Shown in pieces: positions 1 through 8,176 of a DNA stretch of 64,000 nucleotides (within the stretch, counting starts at the first letter, position 1; every line of letters starts with the position of its first letter). Made by a program: the position numbers and the translations under genes. The notes beneath the pieces are model-generated. The model had not been told where the DNA came from. It did no database searches and was given only the letters and a program-made list of their open reading frames with translations. The stretch spans positions 63,752,211-63,816,210 of the forward strand of contig NC_083604.1 of NCBI RefSeq assembly GCF_029168945.1. The letters run 5' to 3'. The DNA comes from Cannabis sativa (taxonomy: Eukaryota; Streptophyta; Magnoliopsida; Rosales; Cannabaceae).

Positions 1-2
1 AA

Positions 3-974
3 ACAACTTATGGAAATGATTCTTATCCAAATTATAGAAGAAGAGACAATAACATATCAGTTAAAATACGAGGTAGCAATCTAGATAATCGTTGGGTCAT
101 CCCTTATAATCCTTATCTACTTGCAAAATATAACTGTCATCTTAATGTAGAAATTTGTTCAACTATTAAAGCTGTCAAATATTTATACAAATATGTCTAT
201 AAAGGACATGATCGTATTGCTGTCCACATTAATTCAGAAAATGATCAAAATGATATTAATGAAATAGATCTCTACCAACTTGGTAGATGGGTCTCTCCTC
301 CTGAAGCTACATGGAGAATATATGCATTTACATTAAATGAGATGCACCCACATGTACAAGTGTTACAAGTTCATCTTGAAAATAAACAATCTGTTACTTT
401 TAAAGATACAGCTTATTTAAATAATGTTATAAGTGATAATAACATATCGAAATCTATGTTGACAGAATTTTTTGAAATGAATAAAATTGATGAAAAAGCT
501 AAAACATTACTTTACAGAGAGTTTCCAGAACACTTTGTTTGGAACCAACAATATAAAATTTGGACCATTAGAAAGCGATTCGAAACTTTTGGTAGGCTTG
601 TTACAGTTAACCCAATAGAAGGTGAGAGGTATTTTTTACGTTTATTATTAAATCATGTTCGTGGGCCAACCTCATTTCACTATTTAAAGACAGTTAAAGG
701 TAAACAGGTAACCTCTTTTCGAGAAGCTGCTTTACTTAGTGGATTATTAGAGGCTGACACAAATCTAGAACAATGTTTATCAGAAGCCTCATCATTTAAT
801 ATGCCCTATAGCTTACGTCGTTTGTTTGCTACCATCTTAGTATACTGTAAACCTACTAACCCTAAAGAGTTGTGGGAAAAATTTGAACAACCAATGTCTG
901 AAGATTATTATACTATAATGAACACTCCATCTACAATCAGAACTCATGTTCTAAATCACATTAAATTTTTTTGA
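3..974 (+). CDS. Helitron Rep/helicase, part 1 (split by LINE)
   Basis: The reading frame is open from base 3 and has no start in the window, so it is the middle of a larger protein. It begins with the end of the Rep (HUH nuclease) region: YNPYLLAKYNCH is followed by KYLYKYVYKGHD, the stretch carrying the paired tyrosines of the Helitron Rep. Downstream comes the linker typical of Helitron proteins before the helicase. The true element sequence ends at 968, inside a 17-bp duplication. The last codons to 974 come from the poly-A end of the inserted LINE, which gives a premature stop. The protein would nick and join DNA during rolling-circle transposition. It is inactive in this state unless the LINE is removed. 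The family assignment is firm. Confidence 0.85.
   Translation, partial: TTYGNDSYPNYRRRDNNISVKIRGSNLDNRWVIPYNPYLLAKYNCHLNVEICSTIKAVKYLYKYVYKGHDRIAVHINSENDQNDINEIDLYQLGRWVSPPEATWRIYAFTLNEMHPHVQVLQVHLENKQSVTFKDTAYLNNVISDNNISKSMLTEFFEMNKIDEKAKTLLYREFPEHFVWNQQYKIWTIRKRFETFGRLVTVNPIEGERYFLRLLLNHVRGPTSFHYLKTVKGKQVTSFREAALLSGLLEADTNLEQCLSEASSFNMPYSLRRLFATILVYCKPTNPKELWEKFEQPMSEDYYTIMNTPSTIRTHVLNHIKFF
952..968. repeat. Left target-site duplication of LINE 1
   Basis: TAAATCACATTAAATTT, 17 of 17 bases identical to 6502-6518. In Helitron frame the site encodes LNHIKF, and the reading frame continues across it if the LINE is taken away. Confidence 0.93.
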
Positions 975-992
975 AGAAATTAATCAACTTTA

Positions 993-3900
993 TTAATTGC
1001 AATCACACAAGATTACATGAAGCAATTCAGTAGATACATCATTGCTTGTAAGATTACGATCAGCAACAAAATAGGATGCCCTCGCAAAGGAGTGAGCAAC
1101 ACTATTAGCAGACCGTCTAATAAAATTAACAGAAACATCACCAATTTGTTCTAAAAACAGTTTGCAATCCGAAATAACACTTCCAAAATAGGATAACAAA
1201 GGAAGATTACTACGAATTGCTTGAATGACGGAGAGACAATCGGATTCCACCACTACACCTTGCCACGCCTTTTTCTTCACCCAACTTAGAGCCTCCCGCA
1301 CCCCCATGGCTTCGGCCAAAGCTGGTTGAACAGTCCCTGCCCGACAGCAAGTGAGAGCCTCAATCAAACAGCCATTTTCATCTCTTGCAACACAAACAAA
1401 AGAGTATGTTCCATTGCTGTCAAAAGTTGCAGCATCTACATTGATTTTAATCTTTGTAGCAGCTGGTTTCATCCATTTTTCTAGACCATCAGCACTTGTT
1501 AAGTAAGCTGGAGTGGGCACACAGCTTCGGTCTTGAGCTAGAGACCAATTGGAGAGAGTAGTATGCGCAAGTACTGTTACATGCTCAGCCGTGGTGTTCT
1601 TCTCAGACCAAACCAGATCGTTTCTGGTCTTCCAAATCGCCCAGCAGGTGGCGGCAATCTTCTCTTTGGTGGCTGTGTTTTCTCTCTTAAATATGGCTTC
1701 CAACCAACTAGCAAAGGTTACAATTCCCTGAACATTAGTCCTTATTCCTCCAGAATCCCAACAGAGAGATGCAAAAGGACAAGTTACTAAGCAATGTAAA
1801 GGTGTCTCAGGATGATTAATGCACCTAGGACATTGATTAGTAATCGGCACATGTCGAGATTGCAGCCTTGTTTTCGTGGGAAGACAATTCGAGGTTGCAC
1901 GCCATAACAGATCCTTCATTTTTGGAGGAACACGCAGCTTCCAAATGGACTTCCACACTTCCAAATCATTCAAAATCACCCCAGCCTCCTTCTTCAATTG
2001 CAAAAGTTTATATGTTGATTTCACAGAAAAATGCCCAGTATTTTCCAAATGCCAATACCATGAGTCACAAACCCGACTTGAAGATAAGGGAATGCTAAGT
2101 ATTAAACTAGCGTCCCTGTTATTAAACAAATCTCGCACCAAGTCCACATCCCAGGCTATTTCTCCAGTAACCATCAACACAGAAACATTTTGATTCACCA
2201 AAGCCGGATGAATAGAAGTTACCTTTGGATTAGTTGAATCAGGCAGCCACGGATCCCGGAGGATACTCACCAAAGTACCATTTCCAATTCTACTTCTTAC
2301 TCCTTCTCGAACCACTTCTTGAGTTTCGAAGATGCTTCGCCAAACAAAGCTCGGATTACCACCTAATTCTGCCGAAAGAAAGTTGCCATCCTTGTAGTAA
2401 CGGGCTTTAAAAATCTTGCCTACCAACGAATCCGGATTACTTAAGAGACGCCATCCTTGTTTACTCAATAAACTCAGATTAAAATCTCGTAAGTTTCTAA
2501 ACCCCATACCGCCTTTGGATTTATGAGTTGTCAACTTATCCCAGCTCTTCCAATGTATGCCTTTATTATTCTTAGTAGAGGATTGCCACCAAAATTTGCA
2601 CATTAGTTGTTCCATTTCCTGACAAGTCTCTACAGGAAGCAAAAAGACATTCATTGCATAACTTGGAAGAGATTGGGCAACAGTTTTGATGAGCAATTCT
2701 TTTCCAGCCTTGGATAAGAATCTCCCCTCCCAACTTTGAATTTTCTTTCTCATTCGATCCTTCAAAAAACCCAAAAGAGCTGTTTTGTTTCGGCCTAGTG
2801 TATTCGGCAACCCCAAGTATAGGCTATTCTCACTTGCCTCATTAATACCCATCATTGCACAAATTCTAACCTTCTCATCATAGGAAATATTCGGGCTGAA
2901 GAAAAGAGAAGATTTCTGACGGTTCACTTGTTGACCCGAAGCTTCCTGAAAACACTCTAATAAGTTAATCACATTTCGGGCACCTTCCTCAGAGGCTTGA
3001 CAATAGATGTAACTATCATCTGCAAATAGCATATGAGAAACCAAAGGAGCTCCCCTAGCCACTTTACAACCCCGAATCTTGCCTCTTCTCTCATAATCAT
3101 GAAGCAAAGCAGAAAATCCTTCAGCACATAATAAGAAGAGATATGGAGATAACGGGTCACCTTGCCTTAAACCTCGTGTAGGAATAATAGGGCCAACCTC
3201 ATGCTCTCCAACCACAAACTTATAAGCAACCGAACTCACACACTTCAAAATGAGCCGAATGCATTGCTCATGGAAACCCAACTTCCTCATCATTGCTTCC
3301 AAAAAGCCCCATTCAACTCTGTCATACGCCTTGCTCATGTCGAGTTTTATTGCCATAAATCCCTGTTTGCCCTTTTGTTTTCGTTTAAGATAATGCATTA
3401 TCTCATACGAAATCAAAATATTATCAGTGATAAGTCGTCCAGGCAAAAAGGCGCTTTGGGTTTCTGAAATAACCTTGGTGAGAATTCCTTTGAGTCTGTT
3501 AGCCAAAACCTTGGATAATATTTTGTAAATAACATTGCACAAGGCAATTGGCCTCAACTCATTCATACTTTCAGGGTGGGATTTTTTCGGAATAAGCACA
3601 ATATTAGTATTGGAAAGATAATCAGGAAATTCACCACAAGAAAAGAAACGTTGTACCAGACTTGTGACATCTTTGCCGACTATATCCCAATGTTTCTGAT
3701 AGAACCCAGGATTGAAACCATCTGGCCCAGGGGATTTATCAGGATGCATCTGAAACAGCGCTCTCCGAACTTCTTCCTCCTCAACTATTAGTAGTAAGTC
3801 TCGGTTCTGATCGCTAGACACTCTGGTAGCCACACAATCAATAACAGCTTGCCAATTCGAACAAGAAGAGGTAAACAAGTCAGAGTAATAATTGCTCATG

Positions 3901-5066
3901 ACCTCCGAAAGACCATTATCCCAGTCAACCCATTCCCCATCCGCATTCTTCAGCCTAACAATCTGATTGTTTCTTTTTCGACTACTAGCACAAGCATGAA
4001 AGTACTTAGTGTTCTGATCTCCGGCTTGTAACCACAGTTGTTTTGATCGTTGTCGCCAAAAAATTTCTTTCTTAGACAGCACTTCGAACAACTTAGATTG
4101 AACTTCCTTATATCTCGAAATAGACACTTGATCTCTTCTCCCTTTCAACAGCTTCAGAGTCTTGTTACATTGCCTTATTTCTTTATTAAAGTTGCCTGTG
4201 ATGTCACTACCCCATTCGGCCAGAGCTGAGCTACACGCTTCCAATTTCACTTGTAAGGAATCACCCAAACCATTCTCCCAACGAGCTTGTACTATTTGCC
4301 TACACATCGGTTCTCGAGACCACGCATTTTCATACCGAAATCTCTTCTTAACTTGAACCGGTTTAGACTTGGCGAGATTTAACCATATAGGGCAATGATC
4401 TGATACTGTGACCTCCAAATTCTCCAAAATGGCCGACGGAAATAGAGCTTGCCAATCATAAGAAACTAAAGCTCTATCCAACCTTACTTCAACCCATTGG
4501 TCCGTACCCTTACCCTTCTCCCAAGTGAAAGGATGCCCTTGTATTTCCATATCAATGAGATGACATTCCGACACAACATCTTGAAAACCAGTTAATAACC
4601 AATTAGGATATGGGCGGCCCCCCCTCTTATCACTATGGTTCAAAGTATTATTTAAATCTCCCAACAAACACCACGGTAAGGAAGACTCACCTGAGAGTTG
4701 ACGTATAGCACGCCAGGTGTTAGCTCGAAGATGCCTCTGAGGTTCTCCATAGAAACCGGTTGCACGAAATGTTGGGTAACCATCCATGTTGAGCTCTAAG
4801 TCGATATGGTTTGTACTGAAGCTAATCAACTTACCCTCCTCCTCTTTCTTCCATAACATAGCTAGGCCTCCACTATGGCCTCGGGCCTCTACCACAAAGC
4901 TCCCTTCAAAGCCCAACGCCCTTTTCACCAAATTAATTTTGTCAGTTTTGCAAATTGTCTCACACAAAAAGACAACATTGGGTTTCTTTTGGAAAACGAT
5001 TTCCTTTAGGAATTGAACAATCCTCGGGTTCCCAAGCCCTCGGCAATTCCAACTCAAAAGACTCAT
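993..5066 (-). CDS. LINE 1 ORF2: endonuclease-reverse transcriptase-RNase H (1357 aa)
   Basis: Uninterrupted 1357-aa replication protein of an L1-clade plant LINE. Domains in order: an APE-type endonuclease (about 1-230) with SWNCRGLGNP at the start, a catalytic-type E in FLCET, GDLNNTL and SDHCPIW; a reverse transcriptase (about 470-760) with IPKKSHPE, DMSKAYDRV, GLRQGDPLSPYLF and the active-site FADD; a zf-RVT cysteine region (about 1060-1130); and a C-terminal RNase H of the RVT_3 type (about 1210-1340) with NVDAA, an internal AEA glutamate, ESD and a late HSFA histidine. It nicks target DNA and primes reverse transcription there. The ATG overlaps the ORF1 stop in ATGA (5066-5063). No stop, frameshift or lost key residue is visible. 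Confidence 0.95.
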   Translation of the reverse strand: MSLLSWNCRGLGNPRIVQFLKEIVFQKKPNVVFLCETICKTDKINLVKRALGFEGSFVVEARGHSGGLAMLWKKEEEGKLISFSTNHIDLELNMDGYPTFRATGFYGEPQRHLRANTWRAIRQLSGESSLPWCLLGDLNNTLNHSDKRGGRPYPNWLLTGFQDVVSECHLIDMEIQGHPFTWEKGKGTDQWVEVRLDRALVSYDWQALFPSAILENLEVTVSDHCPIWLNLAKSKPVQVKKRFRYENAWSREPMCRQIVQARWENGLGDSLQVKLEACSSALAEWGSDITGNFNKEIRQCNKTLKLLKGRRDQVSISRYKEVQSKLFEVLSKKEIFWRQRSKQLWLQAGDQNTKYFHACASSRKRNNQIVRLKNADGEWVDWDNGLSEVMSNYYSDLFTSSCSNWQAVIDCVATRVSSDQNRDLLLIVEEEEVRRALFQMHPDKSPGPDGFNPGFYQKHWDIVGKDVTSLVQRFFSCGEFPDYLSNTNIVLIPKKSHPESMNELRPIALCNVIYKILSKVLANRLKGILTKVISETQSAFLPGRLITDNILISYEIMHYLKRKQKGKQGFMAIKLDMSKAYDRVEWGFLEAMMRKLGFHEQCIRLILKCVSSVAYKFVVGEHEVGPIIPTRGLRQGDPLSPYLFLLCAEGFSALLHDYERRGKIRGCKVARGAPLVSHMLFADDSYIYCQASEEGARNVINLLECFQEASGQQVNRQKSSLFFSPNISYDEKVRICAMMGINEASENSLYLGLPNTLGRNKTALLGFLKDRMRKKIQSWEGRFLSKAGKELLIKTVAQSLPSYAMNVFLLPVETCQEMEQLMCKFWWQSSTKNNKGIHWKSWDKLTTHKSKGGMGFRNLRDFNLSLLSKQGWRLLSNPDSLVGKIFKARYYKDGNFLSAELGGNPSFVWRSIFETQEVVREGVRSRIGNGTLVSILRDPWLPDSTNPKVTSIHPALVNQNVSVLMVTGEIAWDVDLVRDLFNNRDASLILSIPLSSSRVCDSWYWHLENTGHFSVKSTYKLLQLKKEAGVILNDLEVWKSIWKLRVPPKMKDLLWRATSNCLPTKTRLQSRHVPITNQCPRCINHPETPLHCLVTCPFASLCWDSGGIRTNVQGIVTFASWLEAIFKRENTATKEKIAATCWAIWKTRNDLVWSEKNTTAEHVTVLAHTTLSNWSLAQDRSCVPTPAYLTSADGLEKWMKPAATKIKINVDAATFDSNGTYSFVCVARDENGCLIEALTCCRAGTVQPALAEAMGVREALSWVKKKAWQGVVVESDCLSVIQAIRSNLPLLSYFGSVISDCKLFLEQIGDVSVNFIRRSANSVAHSFARASYFVADRNLTSNDVSTELLHVILCDCN

Positions 5067-6415
5067 AATGGATGGCGGGACCCAAAATGAGTGCCCGCCA
5101 TTACATCGTTTTTTGGAAAAGTACCATGATTAAGCTCCATCCTTTCCTCTGAATCACTTTGCAAAGCTCCTTCCGTATCACTAGGCCCAATTACACAGCC
5201 CACTATTGAGTCCTTTGTGGCTTCAGAAATGACATTGCTAATGGGCTCAATCTCATTCACCATGGGCCTATGTACTTCTTCTAAGACCCAATTCGGACCC
5301 ACCTCCTCACTATTTAACTGCTCCAATAAACTTTCCTTATTCATACGCCTTCTTTTTAAATCTGTAACCACCAGGCCATCTTTGACATTATTCCCAATAT
5401 TTCCCTCATTTATTCCAATTGTCAATCTTCCATGATCTCCTCCCTTATTTCTTTCTAGCATTAACTTCAAGCTTTCCTCATTCTTCTCTCCTGGATTCTC
5501 GCCCATCTCCAGCCCATCAATCATAATGACATCCCTTGATGATCGGCTATGATTGTTCATCTCTTCCCTGTAGATCTCCGACGACTTCTGGCCGGCAACC
5601 ACTCCCAGCGACTGGCCCATATTGTCTCTTAACCATCTTGCACCAATCTGCTTCCCCTGCCTTCGGTCTGGAGCTTTCATAAATAAACCATAAGGTTTAG
5701 CAATAGTCTCAATGGGTTCTTCAAACAATCGATGACAAAATTTTTCTGAATGGCCTATGATGCCACAAATGAAGCAAAACGTTGGCACCCTCTCGTATTT
5801 GAAGTCAGCCCAGAACCACTCCGTCTTACTCTTATAGATCCGCATACGTCTTTTTAGTGGTTTTTCCACATTAATCTTAACACGTACTCGAAAATAATCT
5901 CGCCAAATTCCCGTAAAGTTCTTCGGACAAGACGAAACATATTTGCCAATATAAGCTCCCACCCCTTGTAGTACACGGTCAGATCGAAAACCAACTTCAA
6001 GATTATAAACTTGAACCCATATTTCCATACTATTCAGTGTTTTAAGTCTGGGATTGTCTCCACTTTGGACACGTTCGATTAGTAGGAGACTCTTATTGAA
6101 TGTCCACGGGGTGCCTTCAAGGACTCTCCCAATATCCACTTCATGAAAGAATTGGAATAGAAATCGGTTAGTTTCCAGTTCTTTGACATACATACCTTTC
6201 CCCGGCCGCCATAAAGACGCCATCACATTTCTTAAAGAATCGAAATCGGCAGGCCTATCCGATAACAGCTTTCCTACCAAACACCACCTTCCATCAACTT
6301 CATCGGCCAGCCTTTCCTCCTGATCAAACAAGAGCCCTCCTTCCTCCTCATCTTCCACTTGTAAATCAGCCCATCGTTGCCCCAAATCTTCCACTACCCG
6401 ACTGCTAGACGCCAT
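5063..6415 (-). CDS. LINE 1 ORF1: DUF4283/zinc-knuckle RNA-binding protein (450 aa)
   Basis: ORF1 protein of the LINE, which binds the element RNA. The first ATG is at 6415 (MASSSRVVEDLG); the open frame extends upstream to 6445 but without an ATG. The N-terminal half matches the DUF4283 domain of plant retroelements (a tract around FQFFHEVDIGRVLEGTPWTF). It is followed by a single CCHC knuckle, CFICGIIGHSEKFC, at about residues 215-230. The C-terminal part is low-complexity, polar and poorly conserved. The stop codon shares bases with the ORF2 start. The gene is intact. Confidence 0.9.
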   Translation of the reverse strand: MASSSRVVEDLGQRWADLQVEDEEEGGLLFDQEERLADEVDGRWCLVGKLLSDRPADFDSLRNVMASLWRPGKGMYVKELETNRFLFQFFHEVDIGRVLEGTPWTFNKSLLLIERVQSGDNPRLKTLNSMEIWVQVYNLEVGFRSDRVLQGVGAYIGKYVSSCPKNFTGIWRDYFRVRVKINVEKPLKRRMRIYKSKTEWFWADFKYERVPTFCFICGIIGHSEKFCHRLFEEPIETIAKPYGLFMKAPDRRQGKQIGARWLRDNMGQSLGVVAGQKSSEIYREEMNNHSRSSRDVIMIDGLEMGENPGEKNEESLKLMLERNKGGDHGRLTIGINEGNIGNNVKDGLVVTDLKRRRMNKESLLEQLNSEEVGPNWVLEEVHRPMVNEIEPISNVISEATKDSIVGCVIGPSDTEGALQSDSEERMELNHGTFPKNDVMAGTHFGSRHPL

Positions 6416-6491
6416 ACGAATCGATCGAAAATCACAACCCAACAACGAAATACTTTTACAACCTCATACACATGTCACTAGACAAGACATA

Positions 6492-8066
6492 TTGTTAGAA
6501 TTAAATCACATTAAATTTATTCTAGAATCAATGGGAAAAGATATCAATGATTATAACTTAGTTGATAATTACATAACTGATAACGAAATTGATAAACAAT
6601 ATAAAGAGATTAATGAACAATTAGCAATTGTTGTTAGCAAAGAAGATATATTAGCTGCTAATTTATTAAATTTGAAACAGAAAAATGCATTCGACTTAAT
6701 ATTAAATACAATTTTCAACAATCAAACTGGCCTTTTCTTCATTGATGGCCCTGGAGGAACGGGAAAAACTTTCTTATATAAGACTATTTTGGCTGCAGTT
6801 CGTTCAAAAAAAATAATAGCTTTAGCTGTTGCATCTTCAGGTATTGCAGCTTCTATTTTACCTGGTGGTCGAACAGCTCATTCTCTATTTAAAATAGCCC
6901 TTCACTTAGATAATTATAGTTCTTGTTCAGTTAGTAAACAATCAGGTTTAAGTAAATTATTACAACTAACAAAACTTATTATTTGGGATGAGGCACCAAT
7001 GTCAAACAAAGAAGCTATTGAAGCTTTAAACTATATGTTAAAAGACATAAATAATTCCACTCTTCCTTTTGGTGGTAAAGTTATAGTTTTTGGAGGTGAT
7101 TTCCGTCAAGTATTACCTGTTGTTCCTAAAGGTACAAGAGAACAAATGATTAATGCAAGTTTAGTAAAATCTGAGTTATGGCCCTTATTTACTAAAATTA
7201 CATTAACAGACAATATGCGGGCCAAACAAGATCCCTTATTTAGCAGTTATTTATTAAATATTGGCAATGGAACCGAGCCAACTATAGATGGAAAGATACA
7301 GCTACTCTCATCGATGATTTTACCTTATGAGGATGATGATACTTCGCTAAATAACTTAATAGATTTCGTATTTCCAGATATTAATAACTACACAGAAAAT
7401 ATGAATACAATACTCAATCGCGTGATTTTAACTCCGAAAAACGAGTATATTGACCATATTAATAAAATTCTTATTAATCGATTTCCGGGTAACTCCATAA
7501 AATATTATAGTTTTGATGAAACCGTAGATAAAAATGAACAGGGAGTACAAGAAGACTTCATGAATAGCTTAACACCAAGTGGATTCCCTGCCCATGAATT
7601 AACACTAAAATTAAATTGTCCAATTATATTACTTCGTAATATTAATACTTCTGAAGGATTATGTAATGGAACACGTCTAATATGTCGACAATTTGGCTCT
7701 AATATTATTGATGCTGAAATAGTTACTGGTGATCATTGTGGAAAGAGAATTTTTTTACCCAGAATACCTTTTACTCCATTGGAAAATGAAAAAAATATAT
7801 TCCCATTTAAACGCACTCAGTTTCCCATTAGATTAAGTTTTGCTATGACTATTAACAAAGTTCAAGGACAAACATTAGATTCTGTTGGTGTATTCTTACC
7901 AGAGCCTGTTTTCTCTCATGGACAATTATATGTTGCTCTATCTAGAGCAAAAACTTTATCAGCTTTAAGAGTTCTCATTAGACCACCATCAGGCAACGAA
8001 GCTGACAATAATCATACCTTGAACATTGTTTATGAAGAAATCTTATTATTAAGCAATACTATATAA
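6492..8066 (+). CDS. Helitron PIF1-type helicase, part 2 (split by LINE)
   Basis: The C-terminal part of the Helitron protein, an SF1B (PIF1) 5'-3' DNA helicase that unwinds the donor strand. Element sequence proper starts in the duplication at 6502; the nominal start at 6492 is a TTG inside LINE leader and is not a real start. Counted from 6492, Walker A GPGGTGKT is at residues 86-93, Walker B IIWDEAP at about 161-167, and the GGDFRQVLPV motif follows near 200. SFAMTINKVQGQTLD and YVALSRAKT near the C terminus are the last helicase motifs. The frame is open to TAA at 8066 with no damage. With 3-951 it forms one gene broken only by the LINE. Confidence 0.88.
   Translation: MLELNHIKFILESMGKDINDYNLVDNYITDNEIDKQYKEINEQLAIVVSKEDILAANLLNLKQKNAFDLILNTIFNNQTGLFFIDGPGGTGKTFLYKTILAAVRSKKIIALAVASSGIAASILPGGRTAHSLFKIALHLDNYSSCSVSKQSGLSKLLQLTKLIIWDEAPMSNKEAIEALNYMLKDINNSTLPFGGKVIVFGGDFRQVLPVVPKGTREQMINASLVKSELWPLFTKITLTDNMRAKQDPLFSSYLLNIGNGTEPTIDGKIQLLSSMILPYEDDDTSLNNLIDFVFPDINNYTENMNTILNRVILTPKNEYIDHINKILINRFPGNSIKYYSFDETVDKNEQGVQEDFMNSLTPSGFPAHELTLKLNCPIILLRNINTSEGLCNGTRLICRQFGSNIIDAEIVTGDHCGKRIFLPRIPFTPLENEKNIFPFKRTQFPIRLSFAMTINKVQGQTLDSVGVFLPEPVFSHGQLYVALSRAKTLSALRVLIRPPSGNEADNNHTLNIVYEEILLLSNTI
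6502..6518. repeat. Right target-site duplication of LINE 1
   Basis: Second copy of the 17-bp sequence at 952-968, immediately before the Helitron helicase frame resumes with FILESMGKDIND. Confidence 0.93.
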
Positions 8067-8176
8067 AAGTTCTTATGTATGATTCTCTTCTTATACATCT
8101 TTTCACTGTTTATTATCAATATTGATTATATATTTTAATTTAACTTATTACTGTTATTTCTTTTTACAGATCAAAG

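Larger units (their letters stand above)
969..6501 (-). mobile_element. LINE 1: full-length, intact L1-type non-LTR retrotransposon
   Basis: A complete non-LTR element on the minus strand inserted in the Helitron helicase gene. It is bounded by a perfect 17-bp target duplication (952-968 and 6502-6518). The 3' end is at the left: an AATAAA signal (minus strand, near 989-998) lies about 20 bases before a short A tail, seen as T at 966-972. The 5' leader is about 86 nt (6416-6501). ORF1 and ORF2 are both uninterrupted. The perfect duplication and open frames mean a recent insertion, and the copy could still be a source element. Confidence 0.92.
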
